A stretch of DNA of 8,392 nucleotides from CAIYRG01 sp035577685. Its GTDB lineage: Bacteria > Pseudomonadota > Alphaproteobacteria > Micropepsales > Micropepsaceae. The stretch spans positions 1 through 8,392 of the forward strand of contig DATLVC010000378.1 in assembly GCA_035577685.1 (NCBI GenBank), given 5' to 3'. Each line of letters starts with the position of its first letter. Within the stretch, counting starts at the first letter, position 1. Shown here piece by piece: positions 1 to 5,456 of the stretch. The translations under genes were made by a program, and so were the position numbers. The notes below the pieces were generated by a model. The model saw only the letters and a program-made list of their open reading frames with translations, was not told the DNA's origin and ran no database searches.

Positions 1-144
1 GTCGAGCCCACCTGGGAGAAAGCCAGGAAGCGGTGGAGAAGCTTCGTCAAGACGGAGCCATTCTGGAAGTAAATTTCCCCCGTCACTATGGCCGGGCCCG
101 ATCCGTTCGTGGTGAAAGATCGAATTGCCCGTCCATCGCGAACG
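1..144. other. Left-edge stretch, no confident gene
   Basis: Three frames are open here and none is recognisable. A minus-strand frame runs from a possible GTG start at 84-86 to the left edge (begins V-T-G-E-I-Y-F-Q-N-G-S). It has the best codon-position pattern: GC is highest in third positions and lowest in second positions. It lacks a Shine-Dalgarno sequence. A plus-strand frame from position 1 stops at 70-72 (ending T-E-P-F-W-K) and could be the tail of a gene entering from the left. A second plus frame stops at 153-155, overlapping the end of xth, but its base composition by codon position is wrong. I favour the minus frame slightly, as the start of a gene downstream of xth. No terminator hairpin with a T-run is visible after xth. 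Confidence 0.25.
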
Positions 145-948
145 CTAAACCGTGATCGTTGCCATCACCGGCACGTGGTCGGACGGGCGCAGCCAGCCGC
201 GGGCCTCTTTCAGAATGGAATGATCCGACACGCTTTCGCGCAAGGGCTGCGTCACCCAGATGTGATCAAGTCTGCGGCCTCGATCGGAGGCAAGCCAGTC
301 GCGGGCGCGATAGCTCCACCAGGAATAGATTTTCTCCCCGTGCGGCACGAACCCACGCGTCACGTCGTGCCATTCGAAACTGTCCAAGGCCGCCGCCAGA
401 AGCTCGGTTTCCACCGGCGTATGGCTCACCACGTCGAGAAGCTGCTTATGGCTCCAGACATCGTTCTCGAACGGCGCCACATTGAGGTCGCCGACCAGCA
501 CCATGGGATCGCTTTTCTGGCGGCCCTCTCTGGCGAAGCAGGTCTGCATCTCCCGCAGGAAAGCGAGCTTATGGGCGAATTTCGGATTGACCTCCGGATC
601 GGGGATATCGCCGCCGGCGGGCACATAGAAATTGTGCAGCTCAAGCCCGCTCTCGAACTGGGCTGAGACATGGCGGGTGTCGTCCTTGCCGCAAAAGGCG
701 AGCGCCTGGGTCTTGCGGAAGGGCAGCCGCGAAAGGATGGCGACGCCGTGATAGCCCTTCTGGCCGTTGATGGCCTGATGGACATAGCCAAGCTCACGGA
801 AAACGTCGCCCGGGAAGAGAGGGTCCGGAACCTTGGTTTCCTGCAAGGCAAGGACGTCCGGGGCATGGGTTTTCAGGAAATCCGTGACCAGATTAGCCCG
901 TAATCGCACGGAATTGATGTTCCAGGTGGCAAGCTTCAGCGCGGGCAT
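145..948 (-). CDS. xth: Exodeoxyribonuclease III (Xth/ExoA family AP endonuclease)
   Basis: A DNA-repair nuclease that cleaves the backbone 5' to abasic sites and removes 3' blocking groups and 3' nucleotides, acting in base excision repair in the cytoplasm. The 267-residue product spans the full exonuclease/endonuclease/phosphatase fold and is close to the 268 residues of the E. coli enzyme. Family motifs are all visible: ATWNINSVR (7-15), LQETK with metal-binding Glu37, GYHGVAILSR (65-74), NFYVPAGG with Tyr108, GDLN with Asp154 and Asn156, RRLDHI with Asp228, and SDH with Asp257 and His258. The start at 946-948 is chosen because the protein then begins MPALKLATWN, as in the family, and AAGGA lies 5 bases upstream. 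A longer frame from 999 adds 17 non-conserved residues. It is divergent from the small membrane protein gene at 1030. Confidence 0.96.
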   Translation of the reverse strand: MPALKLATWNINSVRLRANLVTDFLKTHAPDVLALQETKVPDPLFPGDVFRELGYVHQAINGQKGYHGVAILSRLPFRKTQALAFCGKDDTRHVSAQFESGLELHNFYVPAGGDIPDPEVNPKFAHKLAFLREMQTCFAREGRQKSDPMVLVGDLNVAPFENDVWSHKQLLDVVSHTPVETELLAAALDSFEWHDVTRGFVPHGEKIYSWWSYRARDWLASDRGRRLDHIWVTQPLRESVSDHSILKEARGWLRPSDHVPVMATITV

Positions 949-953
949 ATGTG

Positions 954-958
954 TCCTT
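954..958 (-). promoter_or_regulatory. Ribosome binding site of xth
   Basis: On the minus strand AAGGA is followed by the 5-base spacer CACAT and then ATG. This decides for the start at 948 over the in-frame upstream ATG at 999. Confidence 0.7.
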
Positions 959-985
959 GCATTGTTTATTAACCATTCCTCCCTA

Positions 986-1017
986 CATTGCGATTGCACA
1001 ATGCATGTTGCAGTGCA
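986..1017. promoter_or_regulatory. Cluster of short inverted repeats between divergent genes
   Basis: The 81-bp region between the xth start and the small membrane protein start contains CATTG (986-990) mirrored by CAATG (999-1003) with 8 bases between them. It also holds four copies of the self-complementary tetramer TGCA, at 995-998, 1002-1005, 1009-1012 and 1014-1017. This could be an operator for one or both divergent genes. No known regulator motif is recognised, and I see no convincing -35/-10 pair on either strand. Confidence 0.25.
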
Positions 1018-1019
1018 GT

Positions 1020-1025
1020 GGAGAG
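1020..1025 (+). promoter_or_regulatory. Ribosome binding site of the 47-aa membrane protein gene
   Basis: GGAGAG lies just ahead of the ATG at 1030, with 6 bases between GGAG and the start. It supports this ATG over the in-frame ATG at 988, whose extra 14 residues look non-coding. Confidence 0.6.
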
Positions 1026-1029
1026 TGAT

Positions 1030-1173
1030 ATGTCAAATTCGACTTTACAGTCCGCCCATGCTGAAACCCGGGACATCGTGGCGCTCGACGCCCGTATCCT
1101 TTCAAGCGTGATCATCGCAGTGGCAGGCATCCTGTCATTCGTTCCTTTCGCAGCCTATCTGACCCAGCATTAA
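1030..1173 (+). CDS. Small single-pass membrane protein, function unknown
   Basis: A 47-residue protein. The first 20 residues are polar (starts MSNSTLQSAH), followed by one hydrophobic helix at about residues 23-44 (from ILSSVIIAVA to PFAAYL) and a very short tail ending T-Q-H. A Shine-Dalgarno GGAGAG supports translation from 1030. The stop TAA at 1171-1173 overlaps the tsaD stop (TTA at 1170-1172 on the plus strand), so the two convergent genes share TTAA, and no terminator is seen between them. It is divergent from xth. I do not recognise the family. It has no signal-peptidase site and no cysteine, so it is more likely an inner-membrane small protein than a secreted one. That it is a real gene rests on the ribosome site, the clear helix and the tight fit between neighbours. 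Confidence 0.6.
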   Translation: MSNSTLQSAHAETRDIVALDARILSSVIIAVAGILSFVPFAAYLTQH

Positions 1174-2270
1174 GCCACGGCCACCCGGCTGGATGCTGAT
1201 TTTGCCAAGTTTTGCAAGGGCCAACGGGCCAGGGGCGGTACGTCCAATCCATCGATAAGACCGAGCGACAACCGCTCCAGCCCGGCCCAGGCAATCATCG
1301 CACCATTGTCGGTACAAAGGAACGGCGGGGGAATAGACAGGCTGAACTCTTCCCGCACCGCGAGCCGTTCCAGCCCATGGCGGATGATCTTGTTGGCCGC
1401 AACTCCCCCCGCCGCAACCAGATTACAACCGGCGTTCGTATTGCTGAACTCCGTTCGAAATCGCTGCATTGCAGCATGAACGCGGTCCAGCAGCACGTCG
1501 AGCACGGCTGCTTGAAAGCCGGCCGCCAGGTCGGAACGATCTTTGTCGCTCAGGGGAGCATGTTCCAGAGCGATTGACCGCACCGCGGTCTTCAGACCCG
1601 AAAACGAGAAATCCGCACCTTCGCGGCCCAACATGGGCCGGGGGAGAGCGAAACGCTTTGCATTGCCGCCGAGCGCCAAAACCTCGATTTGCGGGCCTCC
1701 GGGATAGGGCAGCGCCAAAAGCTTGGCCGTCTTGTCGAAGGCCTCGCCCACTGCATCGTCGATGGTGGCGCCATAAAGCCGGTATCGGCCCACGGCTTCG
1801 GCTGCCATGAGTTGGCAATGGCCCCCCGAAATGAGCAGCAGCAGGAACGGAAAGGGCGTGCCCGCGCTGAGCCGCGCAGACAATGCGTGCGCTTCCAGAT
1901 GATTGAGCGCGATCAGCGGCTTGCCCGCCGCCAGCGCCAGTGCCTTTGCCGTCACCAGCCCAACCATGACGCCGCCGATCAGCCCCGGTCCGGCCGTGGC
2001 GGCCACCGCGTCCATATCGGCAAGGGTAAGCCCCGCCTCATCCAAAGCGCGCTCCACGATCCCGTCCAGCAACTCGACATGGGCGCGCGCCGCGATCTCC
2101 GGCACCACCCCGCCATAAGGGCTGTGCTCCGCGACCTGGCTGAACATCACATTGGAAAGAAGCTCCCCCGGCCCCGGTGGCGCGCCGCGCACCACGGCGG
2201 CCGCGGTCTCATCGCAGCTCGTTTCGAGACCGAGCACGGTCCAAGATTTCGGCAAAGGCTTTGACGGCAT
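1170..2270 (-). CDS. tsaD: tRNA N6-adenosine threonylcarbamoyltransferase TsaD
   Basis: The TsaD/Kae1/YgjD subunit that transfers the threonylcarbamoyl group from threonylcarbamoyl-AMP to adenosine 37 of ANN-decoding tRNAs, working with TsaB and TsaE in the cytoplasm. The 366-residue protein has the ASKHA-type fold signatures: GLETSCDETAAAVV (14-27), the metal-binding NHLEAH motif with His124 and His128, LLISGGH (145-151), DDAVGEAFDK (171-180), FSFSGLKTAV (221-230), AAGGVAAN (286-293), and CTDNGAMIAWAG with metal-binding Asp321. It is somewhat longer than the 337-residue E. coli protein, partly from a 10-residue N-terminal lead. The start at 2268-2270 lacks a strong ribosome site, but no better in-frame ATG precedes the first motif. 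It is divergent from hemC, a common alphaproteobacterial arrangement. Its last bases overlap the convergent small gene. Confidence 0.97.
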   Translation of the reverse strand: MPSKPLPKSWTVLGLETSCDETAAAVVRGAPPGPGELLSNVMFSQVAEHSPYGGVVPEIAARAHVELLDGIVERALDEAGLTLADMDAVAATAGPGLIGGVMVGLVTAKALALAAGKPLIALNHLEAHALSARLSAGTPFPFLLLLISGGHCQLMAAEAVGRYRLYGATIDDAVGEAFDKTAKLLALPYPGGPQIEVLALGGNAKRFALPRPMLGREGADFSFSGLKTAVRSIALEHAPLSDKDRSDLAAGFQAAVLDVLLDRVHAAMQRFRTEFSNTNAGCNLVAAGGVAANKIIRHGLERLAVREEFSLSIPPPFLCTDNGAMIAWAGLERLSLGLIDGLDVPPLARWPLQNLAKSASSRVAVA

Positions 2271-2286
2271 GGTTTCGATCTATGCT
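2261..2286 (+). promoter_or_regulatory. Weak candidate promoter for hemC
   Basis: TTGACG at 2261-2266 is a good -35 element, and TATGCT at 2281-2286 resembles a -10 element, but the 14-base spacing is shorter than usual. It overlaps the first codons of tsaD. With only 28 bp between the tsaD and hemC starts, the real promoters of both genes must reach into the opposite coding region, so this is only one possibility. Confidence 0.25.
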
Positions 2287-2287
2287 A

Positions 2288-2292
2288 AGGGG
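2288..2292 (+). promoter_or_regulatory. Ribosome binding site of hemC
   Basis: AGGGG is followed by a 6-base spacer and ATG at 2299. This fixes the hemC start and argues against the longer in-frame extension back to 2152, which would run through tsaD. Confidence 0.65.
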
Positions 2293-2298
2293 CATTCC

Positions 2299-3261
2299 AT
2301 GAACAGCCCTGTCCTTCGTCTTGCCACCCGCGGCTCGCCTTTGGCGCTTGCCCAGGCCCATCTTGTTCGCGCCTCACTCGCCGACGCGCACGGCTGGGAG
2401 CTGGAGGAGTTGGACGAGATCTGCCCCATTCTGACGTTCAAGACCATGGGCGACCGCATTCAGGACCGCCCCCTCGTCGAGGCCGGCGGCAAAGGGCTTT
2501 TCGTCAAGGAAATCGAAGAGGCACTTCTCAACGACGAAGCCGATATTGCCGTGCACTCCATGAAGGACATGCCGGCCATTCATCCCACGGGGCTTTCCAT
2601 TGCCGCCGTGCTGCCCCGCGAAGACCCGCACGATATTTTCATCGCCCGCGACGGCGCGCCATTCGACAAGCTCGCCGAAGGCGCGAAACTCGGCACCAGT
2701 TCGGTGCGGCGCCAGGCGCAAGCCTTACGGCTGCGTCCCGATCTTGCGATCGTGCCTCTGCGCGGCAATGTCGAAACCCGGCTTTTGAAACTCGCGCGCG
2801 GCGAGGCGGACGCCATCATGCTGGCGCGCGCCGGCGTCTCGCGGTTGAAGCTGGGACTGCCGGACAGTGAGATTCTGGAAGGCCCGGATTGGCTGCCCGC
2901 ACTTTGCCAGGGCGCGATCGGAATCGAATGTCGCAATGACGATGCTGCGACCGTGCAGCTCGTCGGCGCCATCGATGATCCCTCCACCCATCTCGCGATC
3001 GCCTGCGAGCGCGGTTTCCTGGCGGCGCTCGACGGCTCCTGCCGCACGCCGATTGCGGGATTGGCCGAAATCGAAGACGGACGCCTCACCTTCCGAGGCG
3101 AGGTCCTGACCTTGGACGGACGGAACTTTTGGACGGCTTCACGCGATATCTCCTTCGACGCGGCGATGGGAGAATATGCCCGCACTCAGGCCTACGCCGC
3201 CGGCCAGGACGCTGCCCGCGAAATCCGCGATCGTGCCGGTGCAAAACTCCCGCGGTTTTAG
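2299..3261 (+). CDS. hemC: Hydroxymethylbilane synthase (porphobilinogen deaminase)
   Basis: Joins four porphobilinogen molecules into the linear tetrapyrrole hydroxymethylbilane, in the cytoplasm. The 320-residue protein shows the family signatures in order: RLATRGSPLALAQA (7-20), FVKEIEEALL (68-77), DIAVHSMKDMP (82-92) with catalytic Asp90, GTSSVRR (132-138), LRGNVETRL (154-162), ARGEADAIMLARAGVSRL (166-183), and DGSCRTPI (245-252) with Cys248, the residue that carries the dipyrromethane cofactor. Length is normal for the family. The start follows an AGGGG ribosome site and gives the standard N-terminus. hemD begins 14 bp after the stop, so the two consecutive pathway steps are probably co-transcribed. 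Divergent from tsaD. Confidence 0.97.
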   Translation: MNSPVLRLATRGSPLALAQAHLVRASLADAHGWELEELDEICPILTFKTMGDRIQDRPLVEAGGKGLFVKEIEEALLNDEADIAVHSMKDMPAIHPTGLSIAAVLPREDPHDIFIARDGAPFDKLAEGAKLGTSSVRRQAQALRLRPDLAIVPLRGNVETRLLKLARGEADAIMLARAGVSRLKLGLPDSEILEGPDWLPALCQGAIGIECRNDDAATVQLVGAIDDPSTHLAIACERGFLAALDGSCRTPIAGLAEIEDGRLTFRGEVLTLDGRNFWTASRDISFDAAMGEYARTQAYAAGQDAAREIRDRAGAKLPRF

Positions 3262-3275
3262 CGAATGTTGAAGAT

Positions 3276-3995
3276 ATGCGCCTTCTGGTGACCCGGCCTG
3301 AGGACGACGCGCGCAGCCTCGCGGGTTTCCTGCGCATGCGCGGCCATGAAGCGGTGGTGGCGCCCCTGATGGAAGTGCATTTCCCGCCCGGCCCGCCAGT
3401 CCCGCTGGAGGGCGTCCAGGCGGTGCTTGCCACCAGCGCCAATGGCGTCCGCGCCCTTGCCACGCGCACCAAGCGACGCGACCTCACGATCTATGCGGTT
3501 GGGCCGCAGACCGCGGAAGCCGCGCGGCAATCGGGCTTCACCGTGGTCATCAGCGCCGATGGGGATGCTGCGGCTCTGGTGGAAACGGTGGTCCAGGACG
3601 CCGATCCGGCGAAGGGGATCTTGCTGCATGCGGCGGGCGCGGAAACCGCCGGTCGCGTGCGCCAGGCGTTGGCGGCGCGAGGCTTCCGGGTCGAAACCAT
3701 CGTGCTTTACGAAGCCCTGCCGGTGACAAAACTTGCCGCCAATGCCGAAGAGGCCTTGCGCGACGACAGTCTCGACGGGGTGATGTTGTTCTCACCCCGC
3801 AGCGCCAAGACCTTCGCCACGCTGGTGGACGCTGTGGGCCTCGCGGCCCATTGCGTGCGCCTTACCGCATTCTGTATCAGCGCGGCCACAGCCGAAGCAC
3901 TGGCGCCGCTGACCTTCGCGCGGGTGGCGATTGCCGGAACGCCCAATCAGGACGCCATTCTGGATCTGCTCCCAGCCTCCCAATCCGCGCCATAG
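3276..3995 (+). CDS. hemD: Uroporphyrinogen-III synthase
   Basis: Cyclises hydroxymethylbilane with inversion of ring D to give uroporphyrinogen III, the branch point to heme, siroheme and cobalamin. HemD sequences diverge strongly, so the call uses overall pattern and position. The 239 residues start MRLLVTRPEDDA, the typical first strand and loop. They continue with LATSANGVRAL (51-61), YAVGPQTAEAA (73-83), LLHAAGAETAGRV (116-128), VLYEALP with the conserved Tyr145, GVMLFSPRSAKTF (168-180) and FCISAATAEAL (199-209). These are the two-domain repeats of the HemD fold. The start at 3276 lies 14 bp after the hemC stop. The ribosome site is weak (GAAGAT overlaps the start), so translation may depend on hemC. 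A frame open from 3129 is just an extension through the end of hemC. Confidence 0.94.
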   Translation: MRLLVTRPEDDARSLAGFLRMRGHEAVVAPLMEVHFPPGPPVPLEGVQAVLATSANGVRALATRTKRRDLTIYAVGPQTAEAARQSGFTVVISADGDAAALVETVVQDADPAKGILLHAAGAETAGRVRQALAARGFRVETIVLYEALPVTKLAANAEEALRDDSLDGVMLFSPRSAKTFATLVDAVGLAAHCVRLTAFCISAATAEALAPLTFARVAIAGTPNQDAILDLLPASQSAP

Positions 3996-3997
3996 GC

Positions 3998-4027
3998 TTG
4001 CATCGCCGGGGTCGCGGGACCTATAGG
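3998..4027 (+). promoter_or_regulatory. Possible internal promoter ahead of mic60
   Basis: TTGCAT at 3998-4003 is followed after 18 bases by TATAGG at 4022-4027 (17 bases if CTATAG is taken as the -10). Both elements are partial matches to the sigma-70 consensus. It sits in the 56-bp gap between hemD and the mitofilin gene and would start transcription about 20 bases before the start codon. It might give mic60 expression independent of hemCD. Confidence 0.25.
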
Positions 4028-4051
4028 CGTGAGCGCCTTCGAAAGATGCCC

Positions 4052-5071
4052 ATGAGCGAACCGGACAGCGTTTCCAGCCCAGACAAGCCGCCGGAAACGG
4101 CCGCGCCGGCAAGCGCCAATCCGCCGAAACCCCGGCGTCGGCGCTTTTTGGGGTTTGTCACCATCGCAACATTGGTTCTGCTGGCCGGCGCCATCGCGCT
4201 CCTGGTGCAGCAGCTGCGCACGAGCGATGCGGCCGAGACCAAAATCCTCAGCGACATCATCGCGCTGAAGAATGATGTCGACGCTTTGAACAGCCGCACG
4301 GCCGCACTCGAGAAATCTTCGTCCGAGGCGCAATCGGCGAGTGCCGAAATCGCGAGCCTGACCGTGCGCCTTGAAGCGCTCGAATCCGATGTCGCCCGCG
4401 CGGCGGACCGCGACACGCTTGCCCAATTGCAGGAGCGCATCGCGGGGCTCGAACACGCAAGCCCTGGAGAGTTGTTCAAACGCGCGGCGGCAACGCTGGC
4501 CCGCGCCAATCTTGTACGGGCCGCAACCGACGGCGCGCCTTTCAAACCCGAACTCGATGCGCTCGGCGTGGTGGCGCCGGATGATTCCGCGCTTGGCCCC
4601 TTGCAATCGCTGGCCGCGACTGGCGCTCCCACCCGCGCCAGCCTCGCGGCACGCTTTGTCGGTGCGGCCCGTGCGGCACTGGATGCCGAACGCAACATCG
4701 GCGCGGACGGCAATTTCATCGCGCGCCTTTGGGTGAGCATGCGGCGGCTTGTCAGCGTTCGGCGTGTCGGCGATGTGGATGGAACGGCCACCGAAGATCG
4801 GCTGGCGCGCGCGGAAGCGGCGCTCAATCGCGGCGATCTTGAAAACGCGGTTATGGAAGTTCGCAGCATCGAAGGCGTGGCAGCCATGCCGCTTCAGCCC
4901 TGGCTCAAGGATGCCGAAGGGCGGCTCGCCTTGGACCGAATTGTCGCCGATCTGAATGCGCGAATCGTGCAGGCTTTGGCCGCTGAGCCGCAATCGCAGG
5001 CATCTCCTTCGGAAATCGCCCCGGCGGCGCGGCAGACAAGCCGGCCTGCGAATCCGTCGGCTTCGCGATGA
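4052..5071 (+). CDS. Mitofilin/Mic60-type inner membrane protein
   Basis: Bacterial relative of mitochondrial Mic60. In alphaproteobacteria such proteins are encoded in the heme cluster and linked to intracytoplasmic membrane formation. The 339 residues comprise a proline- and arginine-rich cytoplasmic lead (1-32, ending PKPRRRR), one membrane helix (about 33-53, from FLGFVTIATL), a coiled-coil-like stretch with heptad leucines and alanines (about 62-133), a linker, and the C-terminal mitofilin domain (about 138-310). That last domain includes PFKPELDAL (163-171), LVSVRRVGD (233-241), RAEAALNRGDLENAV (253-267) and WLKDAEGRLALDR (284-296). Topology predicts the coiled coil and C-terminus in the periplasm. 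The start at 4052 is chosen because GAAAG lies 6 bases ahead; an ATG at 4046 would add only two residues. Its stop overlaps the next start as ATGA, so the two proteins are probably made together. Confidence 0.88.
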   Translation: MSEPDSVSSPDKPPETAAPASANPPKPRRRRFLGFVTIATLVLLAGAIALLVQQLRTSDAAETKILSDIIALKNDVDALNSRTAALEKSSSEAQSASAEIASLTVRLEALESDVARAADRDTLAQLQERIAGLEHASPGELFKRAAATLARANLVRAATDGAPFKPELDALGVVAPDDSALGPLQSLAATGAPTRASLAARFVGAARAALDAERNIGADGNFIARLWVSMRRLVSVRRVGDVDGTATEDRLARAEAALNRGDLENAVMEVRSIEGVAAMPLQPWLKDAEGRLALDRIVADLNARIVQALAAEPQSQASPSEIAPAARQTSRPANPSASR

Positions 5072-5370
5072 TCCGGCTTCTCTTCATCCTGATCATCGCA
5101 GGCCTCGTGGCGCTGGGCGCGGCGTGGATTGCAGACCACGATGTCACGATGACTCTCACCGTCGGCAGCTACGAAATCCGCACAACCGCGGCGGTGGCGA
5201 TCCTCCTGCTGCTGGTCCTATTCCTGATCCTATGGCTGTTCCTGCACCTCGTATTTTCGGTCTTTACCGGCTTGACGACAGCGCGCCGCGCGCTCTCGGG
5301 AAAACACAACACACCTCTTCCGCCGCCGGCGCCCGAAATTTTGCCGCCCCAGCCCCGAATTCCGTCCTAA
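5068..5370 (+). CDS. HemY N-terminal domain protein, lacking the TPR region
   Basis: A 100-residue membrane protein that matches only the start of HemY. It has helix 1 (about 3-22, MIRLLFILII onward, ending AAWIADHD), a short periplasmic strand pair (VTMTLTVGSYEIRTT, 26-40), helix 2 (about 41-66), a basic stretch (TARRALSGKH, 71-80) and a proline-rich tail (83-98). Full HemY proteins run to about 400 residues with TPR repeats after helix 2. Here a stop follows soon after the membrane part, and no TPR-like sequence appears in the remaining 86 bp before sucC. The start overlaps the mic60 stop (ATGA), which indicates translational coupling. The two-helix layout also resembles LapA-type proteins, but the D-x-x-V-T/G-x-Y-x-I-x-T pattern and the neighbours favour HemY_N. 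HemY's biochemical role is unclear and it should not be confused with protoporphyrinogen oxidase HemY/HemG. Confidence 0.75.
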   Translation: MIRLLFILIIAGLVALGAAWIADHDVTMTLTVGSYEIRTTAAVAILLLLVLFLILWLFLHLVFSVFTGLTTARRALSGKHNTPLPPPAPEILPPQPRIPS

Positions 5371-5382
5371 CCCCAACCGTCC

Positions 5383-5410
5383 TTGCCGCGTCGGGCTCGG
5401 CTGCTATAAC
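5383..5410 (+). promoter_or_regulatory. Candidate promoter of the sucCD operon
   Basis: TTGCCG (5383-5388) and TATAAC (5405-5410) are separated by 16 bases, a good sigma-70-type match. Transcription would start near 5417, leaving a leader of about 40 bases before sucC. It lies in the only gap of any size between the heme cluster and sucC. No terminator hairpin for the upstream genes is evident, so read-through is also possible. Confidence 0.5.
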
Positions 5411-5456
5411 TCCTTCCAACCATCCGTAGCCCCCTTCGATTCGGTTCCGTAGACCC

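Noticed and set aside
88..666. 192-codon plus-strand reading frame opposite xth
   Set aside because: It is antisense to a clear exonuclease III gene, shows no recognisable domain, and its openness follows from GC-rich codon use on the other strand.
949..999. Longer xth start at 999 adding 17 residues
   Set aside because: The added residues are not conserved in exonuclease III, and the ATG at 948 has an AAGGA site at proper distance.
1140..1230. Bidirectional terminator between the small membrane gene and tsaD
   Set aside because: Only short GC pairings such as GGCC-AACG-GGCC are present, without adjacent T-runs.
2152..2298. N-terminal extension of hemC by 49 residues
   Set aside because: It lies in the tsaD gene on the other strand, does not resemble hydroxymethylbilane synthase, and a good ribosome site marks 2299.
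3851..4051. N-terminal extension of the mitofilin gene into hemD
   Set aside because: The extension is an out-of-frame reading of hemD with no membrane or mitofilin features; a start at 4052 places the membrane helix normally.
3947..4993. 348-codon minus-strand frame opposite the mic60-like gene
   Set aside because: Arginine- and alanine-rich mirror frame without domain features; the plus strand encodes a coherent membrane/coiled-coil protein coupled to its neighbour.
5371..5456. Remnant of the missing HemY TPR region after a frameshift
   Set aside because: No frame in this short gap encodes TPR-like sequence, and it instead carries the sucC promoter candidate.
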